Shown: positions 1 through 5,747, counted from the stretch's first letter. The stretch: 5,845 nt of DNA from Pseudomonadota bacterium (GCA_021808195.1 JAKBCE010000157.1:1-5845), one strand, 5' to 3'. Program-made: numbers and translations. Notes: a model not told the origin generated them from the letters alone.

Positions 1-406
1 CTGATACGCCCTCGAGATAGGTGTTGCCGTTCTGTGTCACGATTGCAGTGATGCGTTCTGGATTTTTAATCGCCAGTCGGAAGCCCACCGGCGCACCGTA
101 ATCGAAAACGTAAATGGCAAACTTTTGCAATCCCAGCACTTCGGTGAAGCGACCAATCACACTGCTGATGTTCTCAAACGTGTACGCGAATTCTTCCCGC
201 GGTGGCTGCTCCGTCAAGCCAAATCCCGGCAAATCTGGCGCTACGACGTGATAGTGATCGGCCAGCTCGGGGATCAGGTCGCGGAACATATGGCTCGCGC
301 TGGGAAAACCGTGTAGCAGCAGTACCGTCGGACGAGTGGAAGCGCCGGCTTCACGGTAGAAGACTTTGAGACCATCGACGTCGATGGTTTTGAATCGAAC
401 GGGCAT
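1..406 (-). CDS. alpha/beta-fold hydrolase (dehalogenase/epoxide hydrolase-like), partial
   Basis: My reading of the minus strand gives an open frame of 135 codons from an ATG at 406-404 that runs off the left edge, so the C-terminal half (acid and histidine of the triad) is not visible. The protein begins MPVRFKTIDVDGLKVFYREA. It has the oxyanion-hole segment LLLHGFP (residues 29-35), DLPGFG (58-63) and a nucleophile elbow VFDYGAPVG (100-108) with Asp102 at the nucleophile position. Asp there is known from haloalkane/fluoroacetate dehalogenases and epoxide hydrolases, whereas esterases use Ser; the actual substrate cannot be told. There is no signal peptide, so it is probably a cytoplasmic soluble enzyme. 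An AAGGAG lies seven bases before the ATG. It is transcribed divergently from the LysR gene at 629, the usual arrangement for a regulator and its target, so regulation by that protein is likely (inference). Base composition is nearer 50% G+C than the genes to the right. Confidence 0.9.
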   Translation of the reverse strand, partial: MPVRFKTIDVDGLKVFYREAGASTRPTVLLLHGFPSASHMFRDLIPELADHYHVVAPDLPGFGLTEQPPREEFAYTFENISSVIGRFTEVLGLQKFAIYVFDYGAPVGFRLAIKNPERITAIVTQNGNTYLEGVS

Positions 407-413
407 TGTCAGT

Positions 414-419
414 CTCCTT
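414..419 (-). promoter_or_regulatory. ribosome binding site of the alpha/beta hydrolase
   Basis: On the minus strand AAGGAG is followed by seven bases and then the ATG at 406-404. This is a strong Shine-Dalgarno match and fixes the start of the hydrolase. Confidence 0.8.
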
Positions 420-520
420 AAAGTTCAGATCATCAGATAGGAATTGCGGGCGTGCGGAGACGCACCATGCCCTGCATGACTTCGATCTGATCCAGTGAAG
501 CAGGCGATGATGAGAGCATT

Positions 521-551
521 TCCTCGTGTGACGTCCGTCGTCACACGAGGA
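521..551. promoter_or_regulatory. 13-bp perfect inverted repeat in divergent promoter region (candidate operator)
   Basis: Bases 521-533 (TCCTCGTGTGACG) are the exact reverse complement of 539-551, with a 5-base spacer TCCGT. The repeat lies between two divergent genes, 115 bases from the hydrolase start and 78 bases from the regulator ATG. No T-run follows either arm, so it does not read as an intrinsic terminator, and no gene converges on it. An operator bound by a dimeric regulator is the simplest reading. It is longer than a usual LysR box and has no T-N11-A centred on it, so the binding protein could be something other than the neighbouring LysR regulator. A 5' leader hairpin of the hydrolase mRNA is an alternative. 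Confidence 0.55.
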
Positions 552-555
552 TGGA

Positions 556-561
556 TATATA
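556..561 (-). promoter_or_regulatory. possible -10 element for the hydrolase (TATATA)
   Basis: Reading the minus strand, TATATA lies just upstream of the inverted repeat at 521-551. I find no good -35 hexamer 16-18 bases further upstream, which would fit an activator-dependent promoter but also fits chance in an AT-rich patch. If this is the promoter, the inverted repeat would overlap the transcription start and early leader. Confidence 0.25.
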
Positions 562-589
562 AACCCTTCCGCAGATTGGTAGTAGATAG

Positions 590-595
590 TAAAAT
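590..595 (+). promoter_or_regulatory. possible -10 element for the LysR gene (TAAAAT)
   Basis: TAAAAT matches the TATAAT consensus at five of six positions. Seventeen bases upstream lies only a poor -35 (TTCCGC, 567-572). Transcription would start near 602 and leave a leader of about 27 bases before the ATG at 629. It and the candidate hydrolase -10 sit within 40 bases of each other on opposite strands, as in many LysR-controlled divergons. Confidence 0.3.
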
Positions 596-618
596 TGGAA
601 TGCTTGCTCCCGTTATGT

Positions 619-623
619 GGAAG
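619..623 (+). promoter_or_regulatory. weak ribosome binding site deciding the LysR start
   Basis: GGAAG lies five bases before the ATG at 629. An in-frame GTG at 617 would add four residues (MEAL) but has no purine-rich site upstream. LysR proteins of this subgroup also commonly begin MDxFxAM, which matches the ATG start. Confidence 0.5.
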
Positions 624-628
624 CCTTG

Positions 629-1552
629 ATGGATCGTTTCGAAGCCATGCGTACTCTGGTCGCCGCGGCCGATGGCGGCAGCTTATCGGCCGCCTCGCGG
701 GCACTGGGTGTGCCACTGCCCACCGTCAGCCGACGCGTGTCGGACCTGGAGGCACACCTCGGATCGCAATTAGTCGTCCGGACCAGCCGCAAACTGTTGT
801 TAACGGAAGCAGGCGCGGCCTTTGTCGCCTCGGCGCGGCGTGTCCTTGAAGAATTGAGCGAAGCCGAACGAGCTGCGTCAGGAGAGTATCGCGCGCCGCG
901 TGGAGAACTTCTGGTAACAGCGCCGATCATGTTCGGCAAACTGCACGTAGCGCCCATCATTCACGAATTCCTCGCCGCCTATCCCGAAGTCAATGTGCGA
1001 TTGATTCTGACCGACGCTGTGATCGATCTGGTCGAGCTGCACATCGACGTCGCAGTTCGAATTGGCTTCCTTCCAGACAGCACGCTGGTCGCACGGCGTA
1101 TCGGGGAAATCAGTTGGGTCGTTTGCGCCAGCCCCGATTATTTGCGCAGGCGAGGGACACCTACGTCACCTCCCGAGCTTGCGGAGCATGACTGCATCGC
1201 ATTCGAGGGTTTGGAGCCGGATCGAGATTGGCCCTTCGTGGCCCCCCATGGACTAAAGCAACAGACCGTTCAACCGCGCTATTCGGTCAACACGGCCGAC
1301 GCGGCAATCGCCGCAGCTGTGGCGGGCGTAGGAATCACTCGCGTCAGGTCCTATCAAGCGGCCTGCGGTCTGCGTGACGGTACTTTAGTGTCGATTTTGA
1401 CCAAGTGGGCGCCGCCCGCGTGCCCGGTGCAGATCACGCATGCCAAGCGCCAGCAGCAACCCCAGAAGCTTCGCGCATTCCTCGACCTGGCTGCACCGAA
1501 GCTCCAGGAGGCGCTACAAGTAATTCAAGAGCGTCGCGGGCGCTTAAGTTGA
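629..1552 (+). CDS. LysR-family transcriptional regulator (CrgA-like subgroup)
   Basis: This encodes a 307-residue DNA-binding regulator, the normal length for the family. The N-terminal winged helix-turn-helix occupies about residues 3-61, with the recognition region around GSLSAASRALG (17-27) and PTVSRRVSDLE (31-41), then the linker helix. The effector-binding domain runs from about 92 to 295: GELLVTAPIMFG (92-103), the segment DLVELHIDVAVRIG (133-146) and the strand ISWVVCASPDYL (161-172) are typical of the CrgA-like periplasmic-binding-type fold. The ligand cannot be predicted. It sits head-to-head with the alpha/beta hydrolase across a 222-base gap, so the hydrolase is its likely target, alongside autoregulation (inference from a common arrangement). 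I prefer the ATG at 629 over the GTG at 617. No clear terminator follows; the nearest hairpin (1575-1600) lacks a T-run. Confidence 0.93.
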   Translation: MDRFEAMRTLVAAADGGSLSAASRALGVPLPTVSRRVSDLEAHLGSQLVVRTSRKLLLTEAGAAFVASARRVLEELSEAERAASGEYRAPRGELLVTAPIMFGKLHVAPIIHEFLAAYPEVNVRLILTDAVIDLVELHIDVAVRIGFLPDSTLVARRIGEISWVVCASPDYLRRRGTPTSPPELAEHDCIAFEGLEPDRDWPFVAPHGLKQQTVQPRYSVNTADAAIAAAVAGVGITRVRSYQAACGLRDGTLVSILTKWAPPACPVQITHAKRQQQPQKLRAFLDLAAPKLQEALQVIQERRGRLS

Positions 1553-1574
1553 GCTTCATACCCTTGCCGCCTTC

Positions 1575-1600
1575 GGCCCCGCACGGCTTGTCTGGGGGCC
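1575..1600. terminator. weak hairpin downstream of the LysR gene
   Basis: GGCCCC (1575-1580) and GGGGCC (1595-1600) can pair around a 14-base loop, 22 bases after the LysR stop. There is no T-tract, so termination activity is doubtful; it may only mark the end of the transcription unit. Confidence 0.2.
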
Positions 1601-1684
1601 TGGACAGATCCCAGTCCGCAGCGCGACAACTGTGCTTCAGCATTCCCGCAATTGGTCGCCGCCCTCCCCGCTGTTTCGAGACCT

Positions 1685-1827
1685 GCCCTGCGCCCTCGTC
1701 GTCCTGTTCCTGACAGCGCTTGAGGGGGCTGAGCTCTGACAGGCCGTTGGACCGGTTCGCGGTTCAGCGTGGGGCGGCGCTGAGCACGCACGGCGGTGAC
1801 CCGCTGGGCACGCTCCGCCGCGCAGGC
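1685..1827 (-). repeat. IS right-end repeat, copy 1
   Basis: This 143-base stretch aligns without gaps to 5703-5845, both on the same strand, with 113 identical positions by my count (about 79%). The longest shared run covers 1756-1781 with one mismatch early in it, and the last 13 bases are also identical. It starts 57 bases downstream of the tnpB stop. It carries a terminal hairpin (CCCTC 1693-1697 with GAGGG 1722-1726, and CTGT 1704-1707 with ACAG 1713-1716, loop TCCTG), a TCAGCG/CGCTGA stem (1764-1769 with 1778-1783) and a 34-base hairpin (1782-1815). Confidence 0.85.
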
Positions 1828-1883
1828 CACTCCCGGTGACTTCCCGGCCCCTTGCCGGTAGGGACCGAGCCGGTCGCAGCGAG
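1685..1883 (-). ncRNA. candidate omega-RNA (reRNA) region of the tnpB remnant
   Basis: TnpB proteins are known to use an RNA made from the tnpB 3' end and the element's right end, with a guide copied from the flanking DNA just past the end. The region after this tnpB has the expected position, strand and structure. The 34-base hairpin at 1782-1815 closes on the minus-strand RNA with a G-U and a U-G pair that would be mismatches on the other strand, and the second copy keeps the fold with changed bases. A small CGGT/ACCG stem (1856-1867) lies nearer the stop. The guide would be read from about 1684 downward. The exact ends are guessed from repeat homology. Since its TnpB is broken, the RNA could act only with a TnpB from elsewhere. 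Confidence 0.45.
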
Positions 1884-2339
1884 CTACCGCACCCCCTCAG
1901 CCCGGATGTTCTTCGCCGCGTTCTCATCGCGGTCATGGCTGACCCCGCAGGCGAGACACGCCCAGCGCTTCGCGCCGCCCAATGCGGCATTCACCGTTCC
2001 GCACTCGAATCAGCGTTTGCTGCTGGGATAATAGCGATCGATCTCGATCACCTGCCGCCCGGCCCACTCGGCCTTGTAGCGGATCTGCCGGCGCAGCTCC
2101 CCGAGGGCCACATCCCCCATCGCTCGGCGAAAGCCTCTCTGGTGTCCGCCCCGTGCCAGACTCTTCACGTTCAGATCTTCCAGCACCAGGATCTCGGTCT
2201 CGGCGACCAGCGCCGTACTCACCCGGTGCAGCGCTTCGCGCCTGAGGTGTCCGATCCGCCCGTGCAGCTGCGCAGTGCGCGCGGCACCCGGACGACGCGC
2301 TCGCCTGCCCTGCACGGATTGACGACCGGTCGCACCGGA
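1884..2339 (-). pseudogene. tnpB: tnpB (IS200/IS605 OrfB), 5'-truncated with in-frame stop
   Basis: This is the C-terminal third of an RNA-guided TnpB nuclease. Reading leftward from 2339, the frame carries the arginine-rich helix ending in RREALHRVSTALVAE, then the RuvC-II segment LVLEDLNV with its catalytic Glu. Next come ELRRQIRYKAEWAGRQVIEI and the conserved PSSK. A TGA follows at 2012-2010, and the same frame continues as FECGTVNAALGG, RWACLACG and the RuvC-III segment HDRDENAAKNI with its catalytic Asp, to a TAG at 1886-1884. The TGA replaces the first cysteine of the four-cysteine zinc ribbon (usual pattern PSSKxCxxCG), a single-base change from TGC or TGT. The N-terminal part with the RuvC-I Asp is missing: a stop lies in frame at 2342-2340 and I find no tnpB-like sequence further upstream. 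Full-length relatives have roughly 350-420 residues; about 150 codons remain. Confidence 0.88.
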
Positions 2340-2556
2340 TCATCTGCGGGTGCATCCTGCAGTCCGACGGCACACCCGAGCCCGCGACATACCCCCGGGG
2401 AGTCCCTCTCGCCCGGAACACCGCGGTGCGCCTGACCGCACGGCGATATTCCTGGCGTACCCCGGCGAGACGCTTGGCGCACCTCGCGACTCACCCTACT
2501 CACGCGTCGGAGTGCAGTCCGGTCAACCCAGCGCACGCTGCCGCGCTTTGGGGTGC
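2340..2556. other. gap without recognisable gene between tnpB remnant and DUF1800 gene
   Basis: Very GC-rich sequence in which long frames stay open on several strands simply for lack of AT-rich stop codons. None of the translations resembles the missing tnpB N-terminus or another family I recognise. The plus-strand frame of the DUF1800 gene is open back to a GTG at 2350. The left end of the IS remnant should lie somewhere here. Confidence 0.5.
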
Positions 2557-2566
2557 ATGACCCCAA
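2548..2566. repeat. 7-bp perfect inverted repeat TTGGGGT-N5-ACCCCAA
   Basis: Arms 2548-2554 and 2560-2566 are exact reverse complements around GCATG. It overlaps the only ATG (2557) available upstream in the DUF1800 frame. It could be an operator, a hairpin masking that start, a weak end structure of the IS remnant, or chance in GC-rich DNA. Confidence 0.35.
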
Positions 2567-4389
2567 TTGATGCACGGACGGCGCGGGCCGGCAGCCTGGA
2601 TACCGCGCAGAGCGCCCAGGCGCCCCCCACGCGTGCTGCGCGACTGAACGTCGACGGCTTGCAGACCCGGCAGGTCCGGCGTGCGAGCGAATGCCGGGGT
2701 CGGTCTGGATGGGATTTTGAGGCACCGCCGCACGCCGCTCGCCCGCTTCGCCGAAGCGGCAGGAGTCTTCACGCAGGTGCGCTCGCATCGCTCATGCTGC
2801 TGAGCGGCTGCGTCGCGGCCGCTTCCGTCCAACCGGTGCGAGCGACCCAGCGCACGTCTGTGCCCCGCGCCGAGACCCTGGACGCGGCCGCCCGCGCCCA
2901 TCCGACGGCATTCCTGGATCGCATCGGTTGGGGCGCAGACGCCGCTGAGCTGCGTCAGTTGCAGCGACTCGGCGCCACACGATTCCTCGAGGGTCAATTG
3001 AACCCGCCGGCGCAGAGCGAATGGCCGGCGCCGGTCGCCCAGGCACTCTCCCGGCTGCCTGCCGCCGCACCGCTCGAGACCTGGATGCCTCGCCTCGTAG
3101 TCGCAGAGCGGCAGCTGCGGCGCAACCGACGCGGATCGCGAGGCACCCAGGCTGACGCGCAGTCGTTCCAGCGCGAGCTGAAGGCGTTGCATCGGCGCAT
3201 GAACGCACTGACTCGAGAGGCCATGGACGATGAGCTGCTGCGCGCCGTCTACGGGCACGACCAGCTGCGCCAGCGCCTCATCTGGTTCTGGATGAATCAC
3301 TTCAATGTGTTCCGCGGCGGAAACATCGGCCCGATGATGGATGACTATGGACGCAGGGTCATCGCACCGCACGCCCTCGGCCATTTCCGCAGCCTCCTGC
3401 AGGCGACGATGTTCTCCCCGCAGATGCTGCTGTACCTGAACAATGCCGAGAATCATCGCGGCCACATCAACGAGAACTACGCCCGTGAGGTCATGGAGCT
3501 TCATACCGTCGGTCTCGGCGCCGATTACACGCAGCGTGACGTGACCGACCTCGCGCACGTGTTGACCGGACTCGGGGTCGACTTGATCGACAGACCCGTC
3601 CGGGTGCGACCGGCGCTGCGCGGCTGGCTCTGGCAGCGTGGCCTGGTGGTCTTCAATCCCGCCCGGCACGATCCGCAGCCCGAGCGCGTCATGGGCCACA
3701 CGTTCTCGGGGCAAGGTGTGGGAGAGATCCAGCAGGTCATCACCCTGCTCGCCGACGATCCGGCCACTGCCCGTCACATCAGTGTTGAGCTCGCGCAGTA
3801 TTTCGTCGCCGATCAGCCCTCCCCGGCCCTGATTGCCGCCATGGTGCACACCTGGCAACGCACTGACGGGGACATCCGCGCGGTGATGCGCACCCTGCTG
3901 ACGAGTCGTGAGTTCAGCGCGAGCCTGGCGCATCCTCAATTCAAGGACCCGATGCGCTATCTGATCTCCGCCGTACGCGCGAGCGACGCGGGACGGATCA
4001 TCACCCATCCGCAACCGCTCATCGGCATGCTCTACCGGCTGGGAGAGCCGCTCTATGGCCGGAAGACCCCCGACGGCTATCCGCTCGACGCCGACGCCTG
4101 GAGCAGCCCGGGACAGCTCACGGTGCGCTTCGCCCTTGCGCAGCAGCTGGCGGCCGGCGCACCGGTTCTGTTCAGGTCAGGTGGCCGAGGATCGCGAGCG
4201 CGCTTCGAAACTCCCACCACGATCATCGGATGGCGGCGTGTATCGCCGCCTGATCTTGAGCACAGTGCCGTATTCGTCGCGAGCGAGCCGACTCTGAGTC
4301 GCGCCACCCGAACCGCCCTGGCGCAGACCCGTCGCCGCGTGCGCTGGAACGCCTTGTGGCTCTCCTCGCCGGAATTCATGACCGAGTGA
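2557..4389 (+). CDS. DUF1800 family protein, predicted lipoprotein; start uncertain
   Basis: The family (Pfam DUF1800) is of unknown function and is often encoded next to DUF1501 proteins. An h-region ALASLMLL followed by the lipobox LSGC (Cys codon 2809-2811) predicts a lipoprotein; the mature part would have 526 residues. Family features in order, numbered from the ATG at 2557: an N-terminal LDRIGWGADAAELRQLQ segment, QLRQRLIWFWMNHFNVF (about 236-252), the signature NENYAREVMELHTVG (305-319), YTQRDVTDLAHVLTGLG, then FNPARHD, LADDPATARHIS, TDGDIRAVMRTLL and TPDGYPLDADAW. The body is intact and in one frame. The start is poor: between 2557 and the hydrophobic core there is no in-frame ATG or GTG, only a TTG at 2659. 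The ATG at 2557 gives an implausibly long 80-residue leader and the ATG at 2794 lies inside the h-region. DUF1501 follows after 34 bases, probably co-transcribed. Confidence 0.88.
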   Translation: MTPIDARTARAGSLDTAQSAQAPPTRAARLNVDGLQTRQVRRASECRGRSGWDFEAPPHAARPLRRSGRSLHAGALASLMLLSGCVAAASVQPVRATQRTSVPRAETLDAAARAHPTAFLDRIGWGADAAELRQLQRLGATRFLEGQLNPPAQSEWPAPVAQALSRLPAAAPLETWMPRLVVAERQLRRNRRGSRGTQADAQSFQRELKALHRRMNALTREAMDDELLRAVYGHDQLRQRLIWFWMNHFNVFRGGNIGPMMDDYGRRVIAPHALGHFRSLLQATMFSPQMLLYLNNAENHRGHINENYAREVMELHTVGLGADYTQRDVTDLAHVLTGLGVDLIDRPVRVRPALRGWLWQRGLVVFNPARHDPQPERVMGHTFSGQGVGEIQQVITLLADDPATARHISVELAQYFVADQPSPALIAAMVHTWQRTDGDIRAVMRTLLTSREFSASLAHPQFKDPMRYLISAVRASDAGRIITHPQPLIGMLYRLGEPLYGRKTPDGYPLDADAWSSPGQLTVRFALAQQLAAGAPVLFRSGGRGSRARFETPTTIIGWRRVSPPDLEHSAVFVASEPTLSRATRTALAQTRRRVRWNALWLSSPEFMTE

Positions 4390-4410
4390 AAATCACCCCG
4401 ACACGAGCCG

Positions 4411-4416
4411 AGAGGG
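4411..4416 (+). promoter_or_regulatory. ribosome binding site of the DUF1501 gene
   Basis: AGAGGG lies seven bases before the ATG at 4424, in the 34-base gap after the DUF1800 stop. It supports this start and translation from a shared mRNA. Confidence 0.65.
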
Positions 4417-4423
4417 TTTAGCC

Positions 4424-5632
4424 ATGCATCGCCGGCATTTCCTGCAATCCGCGGTCGCGACGTGTCTGCTGCCGAGGGCGCGCGTCTGGGCCGCCGGTGC
4501 TACGGCAGGTCCCAAATTCGTCTTGGTATTCCTGCGCGGCGCCTACGATGCGACCAATGTGCTGGTGCCGTATCAGAGTGATTTCTACTACGAAGCGCGC
4601 CCCCATATCGCCGTGCCGAGACCGGAAAGCGGTGCGGACGGAGCATTGCCCCTGGATGCGGATTGGGCACTGCACCCCGCGCTGCGCTTAAGCATGCTCC
4701 CGCTGTGGCAGGGCAAGCAGTTGGCGTTCGTGCCCTTTGCGGGCACCCGGGATATGACGCGCAGCCACTTCGAGACCCAGGATCACATTGAACTCGGACA
4801 GGGTCCGCAAACGCACGATTTCAATGACGGATTCCTCAACCGTCTCGTACAGCAACTCCACGGGCGCGCCAGACCGATTACGTTTACGGCCGAAGTTCCA
4901 TTGTCGCTTCAGGGTCCGGCGCGAATTCCCAATATCGTGCTCAACCACCCTGTGCGTGCGCAGATTGCACCGCGGCAGCAGGCAAAGCTCGAGCAGATGT
5001 GGCGCGACACGTCGCAGGCGGGTGCGGTTGCAGAAGGCTTCTCGGTACAGGGCGAAGTACGACATGACATGGGCATGGGCCGCTGGGCGGCCGAGATGCG
5101 CGCCGCGAGTCGCGGCGCGATCAACCCCGGAGGATTCGTCAGCGTTGCTGCCCGGGTCGGCGCGCTCATGCGCGACAGCTTCGACATCGGATTCATCGAC
5201 GTGGGCGGCTGGGACACCCATGTCTACGAGGCGACGGCGAATGGCGCCCAGGGTCAACTCGCGACGAAGCTCGCGGCACTGGGTGACGGGCTGGCGGCGC
5301 TGGCTCGCGCCACCGGCCCGGCCTGGCGCAACCTGACCGTCGTCGTCCTCAGCGAATTCGGTCGCACCTTTCGCGAGAACGGCAATCGCGGCACCGACCA
5401 CGGTCACGGCACCGTTTACTGGGTGCTCGGCGGCTCGGTGCGCGGAGGTCGGGTCGCGGGTGAGCAGATCGCACTCTCGGCCACAACGCTCAACCAGAAC
5501 CGTGACTACCCCGTGCTCAGTGATTACCGGGACGTGCTCGGCGGCGTGTTCGCACGCCTGTGGGGTCTGAAAGCACACGAGGTCGGCGTGGTGTTCCCGG
5601 GCGCCCGTGCCCGCGATCTCGGACTCGTCTGA
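4424..5632 (+). CDS. DUF1501 family protein with twin-arginine-like leader
   Basis: This encodes a 402-residue protein of Pfam DUF1501, a family related to the sulfatase/alkaline phosphatase superfamily; no substrate is established. The N-terminus MHRRHFLQSAVATCLLP has the RRxFL pattern of a twin-arginine signal, with likely cleavage near VWAAGA (21-26), so folded export to the periplasm is predicted. Family motifs in order: FVLVFLRGAYDATNVLVPY (32-50), HPALRLSML (84-92), TRSHFETQDHIELG (112-125), FTAEVPLSLQG (154-164), GGWDTH (261-266), EFGRTFRENG (311-320), GTDHGHG (323-329) and VLGG (334-337). The Asp and His residues in GGWDTH and GTDHGHG resemble metal-binding positions of the superfamily (inference). 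Length is normal and all motifs are intact. With the DUF1800 lipoprotein upstream it forms the usual gene pair, probably one operon acting in the cell envelope. Confidence 0.92.
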   Translation: MHRRHFLQSAVATCLLPRARVWAAGATAGPKFVLVFLRGAYDATNVLVPYQSDFYYEARPHIAVPRPESGADGALPLDADWALHPALRLSMLPLWQGKQLAFVPFAGTRDMTRSHFETQDHIELGQGPQTHDFNDGFLNRLVQQLHGRARPITFTAEVPLSLQGPARIPNIVLNHPVRAQIAPRQQAKLEQMWRDTSQAGAVAEGFSVQGEVRHDMGMGRWAAEMRAASRGAINPGGFVSVAARVGALMRDSFDIGFIDVGGWDTHVYEATANGAQGQLATKLAALGDGLAALARATGPAWRNLTVVVLSEFGRTFRENGNRGTDHGHGTVYWVLGGSVRGGRVAGEQIALSATTLNQNRDYPVLSDYRDVLGGVFARLWGLKAHEVGVVFPGARARDLGLV

Positions 5633-5651
5633 GGCTTTCCGCTTGGGAGCC
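5633..5651 (+). terminator. small hairpin directly after the DUF1501 stop
   Basis: GGCTTTC (5633-5639) can pair with GGGAGCC (5645-5651) using two G-U pairs on the plus-strand RNA. No T-tract follows, so it is at best a weak or Rho-assisted end. The much stronger hairpin at 5708-5747 lies a little further on. Confidence 0.2.
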
Positions 5652-5707
5652 GCATCATCATGAACCGATAGGTGACGAGAATTGGCCGATAATCAGAGTC
5701 CCGCCCT

Positions 5708-5747
5708 GAGCGCTCATCGGGCTGTTCCTGACAGCCCTCGAGCGCTC
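5708..5747 (-). other. strong terminal hairpin of IS right end, copy 2
   Basis: GAGCGCTC (5708-5715) pairs with GAGCGCTC (5740-5747), and GGGCTGT (5719-5725) with ACAGCCC (5731-5737), around the loop TCCTG. The loop and inner CTGT/ACAG pairs are identical in copy 1, while the outer stem differs in sequence in the two copies. It could serve as the recognition hairpin of the IS end or as the last stem of the omega-RNA, and may also hinder read-through from the DUF1501 gene 75 bases upstream. Confidence 0.6.

Larger units (their letters stand above)
1685..2339 (-). mobile_element. remnant of an IS200/IS605-family (tnpB-type) insertion sequence
   Basis: The element consists of a broken tnpB gene (1884-2339) and its 3' right-end region (1685-1883). 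I set the right-end limit where similarity to the second copy at 5703-5845 stops. No Y1 transposase (tnpA) is visible, so it was either a solo-tnpB element or has lost tnpA. The left boundary of the element, somewhere beyond 2339, is not recognisable: there is no N-terminal tnpB and no second end that I can identify. In this family the ends are hairpins rather than terminal inverted repeats and there is no target duplication, so none is expected. The element is decayed and not autonomous. Confidence 0.75.

Noticed and set aside
125..316. Plus-strand frame of 63 codons near the left edge
   Set aside because: It is antisense to the alpha/beta hydrolase, whose minus-strand translation has the HGFP, DLPGFG and nucleophile-elbow motifs.
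1685..1827. The two 143-base repeats as att sites or a two-unit CRISPR-like array
   Set aside because: They are 4 kb apart, diverge by about 21%, lie directly after a tnpB gene in one case, and contain stem structures expected of IS200/IS605 ends.
2010..2012. TGA in tnpB as a selenocysteine codon replacing cysteine
   Set aside because: The position is a structural zinc-binding cysteine, the gene is also 5'-truncated, and I see no convincing SECIS-like hairpin just after the TGA. A nonsense mutation is simpler.
1836..2435. Plus-strand open frame of 199 codons over the tnpB remnant
   Set aside because: It is antisense to the tnpB frame, which carries the RuvC and zinc-ribbon motifs, and its own translation resembles nothing.
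2548..2566. TTGGGGT/ACCCCAA inverted repeat as the left end of the IS element
   Set aside because: It does not resemble the right-end hairpins, and there is no second copy in the window to compare. It is kept only as an unassigned inverted repeat.
2500..4014. Long minus-strand open frame (504 codons) opposite the DUF1800 gene
   Set aside because: Its translation shows no family motifs and is exactly antisense to a gene with many conserved DUF1800 motifs. Long antisense frames are expected in high-G+C coding DNA.
4688..5578. Minus-strand open frame (296 codons) opposite the DUF1501 gene
   Set aside because: It is antisense to the well-supported DUF1501 reading frame and has no recognisable domain.
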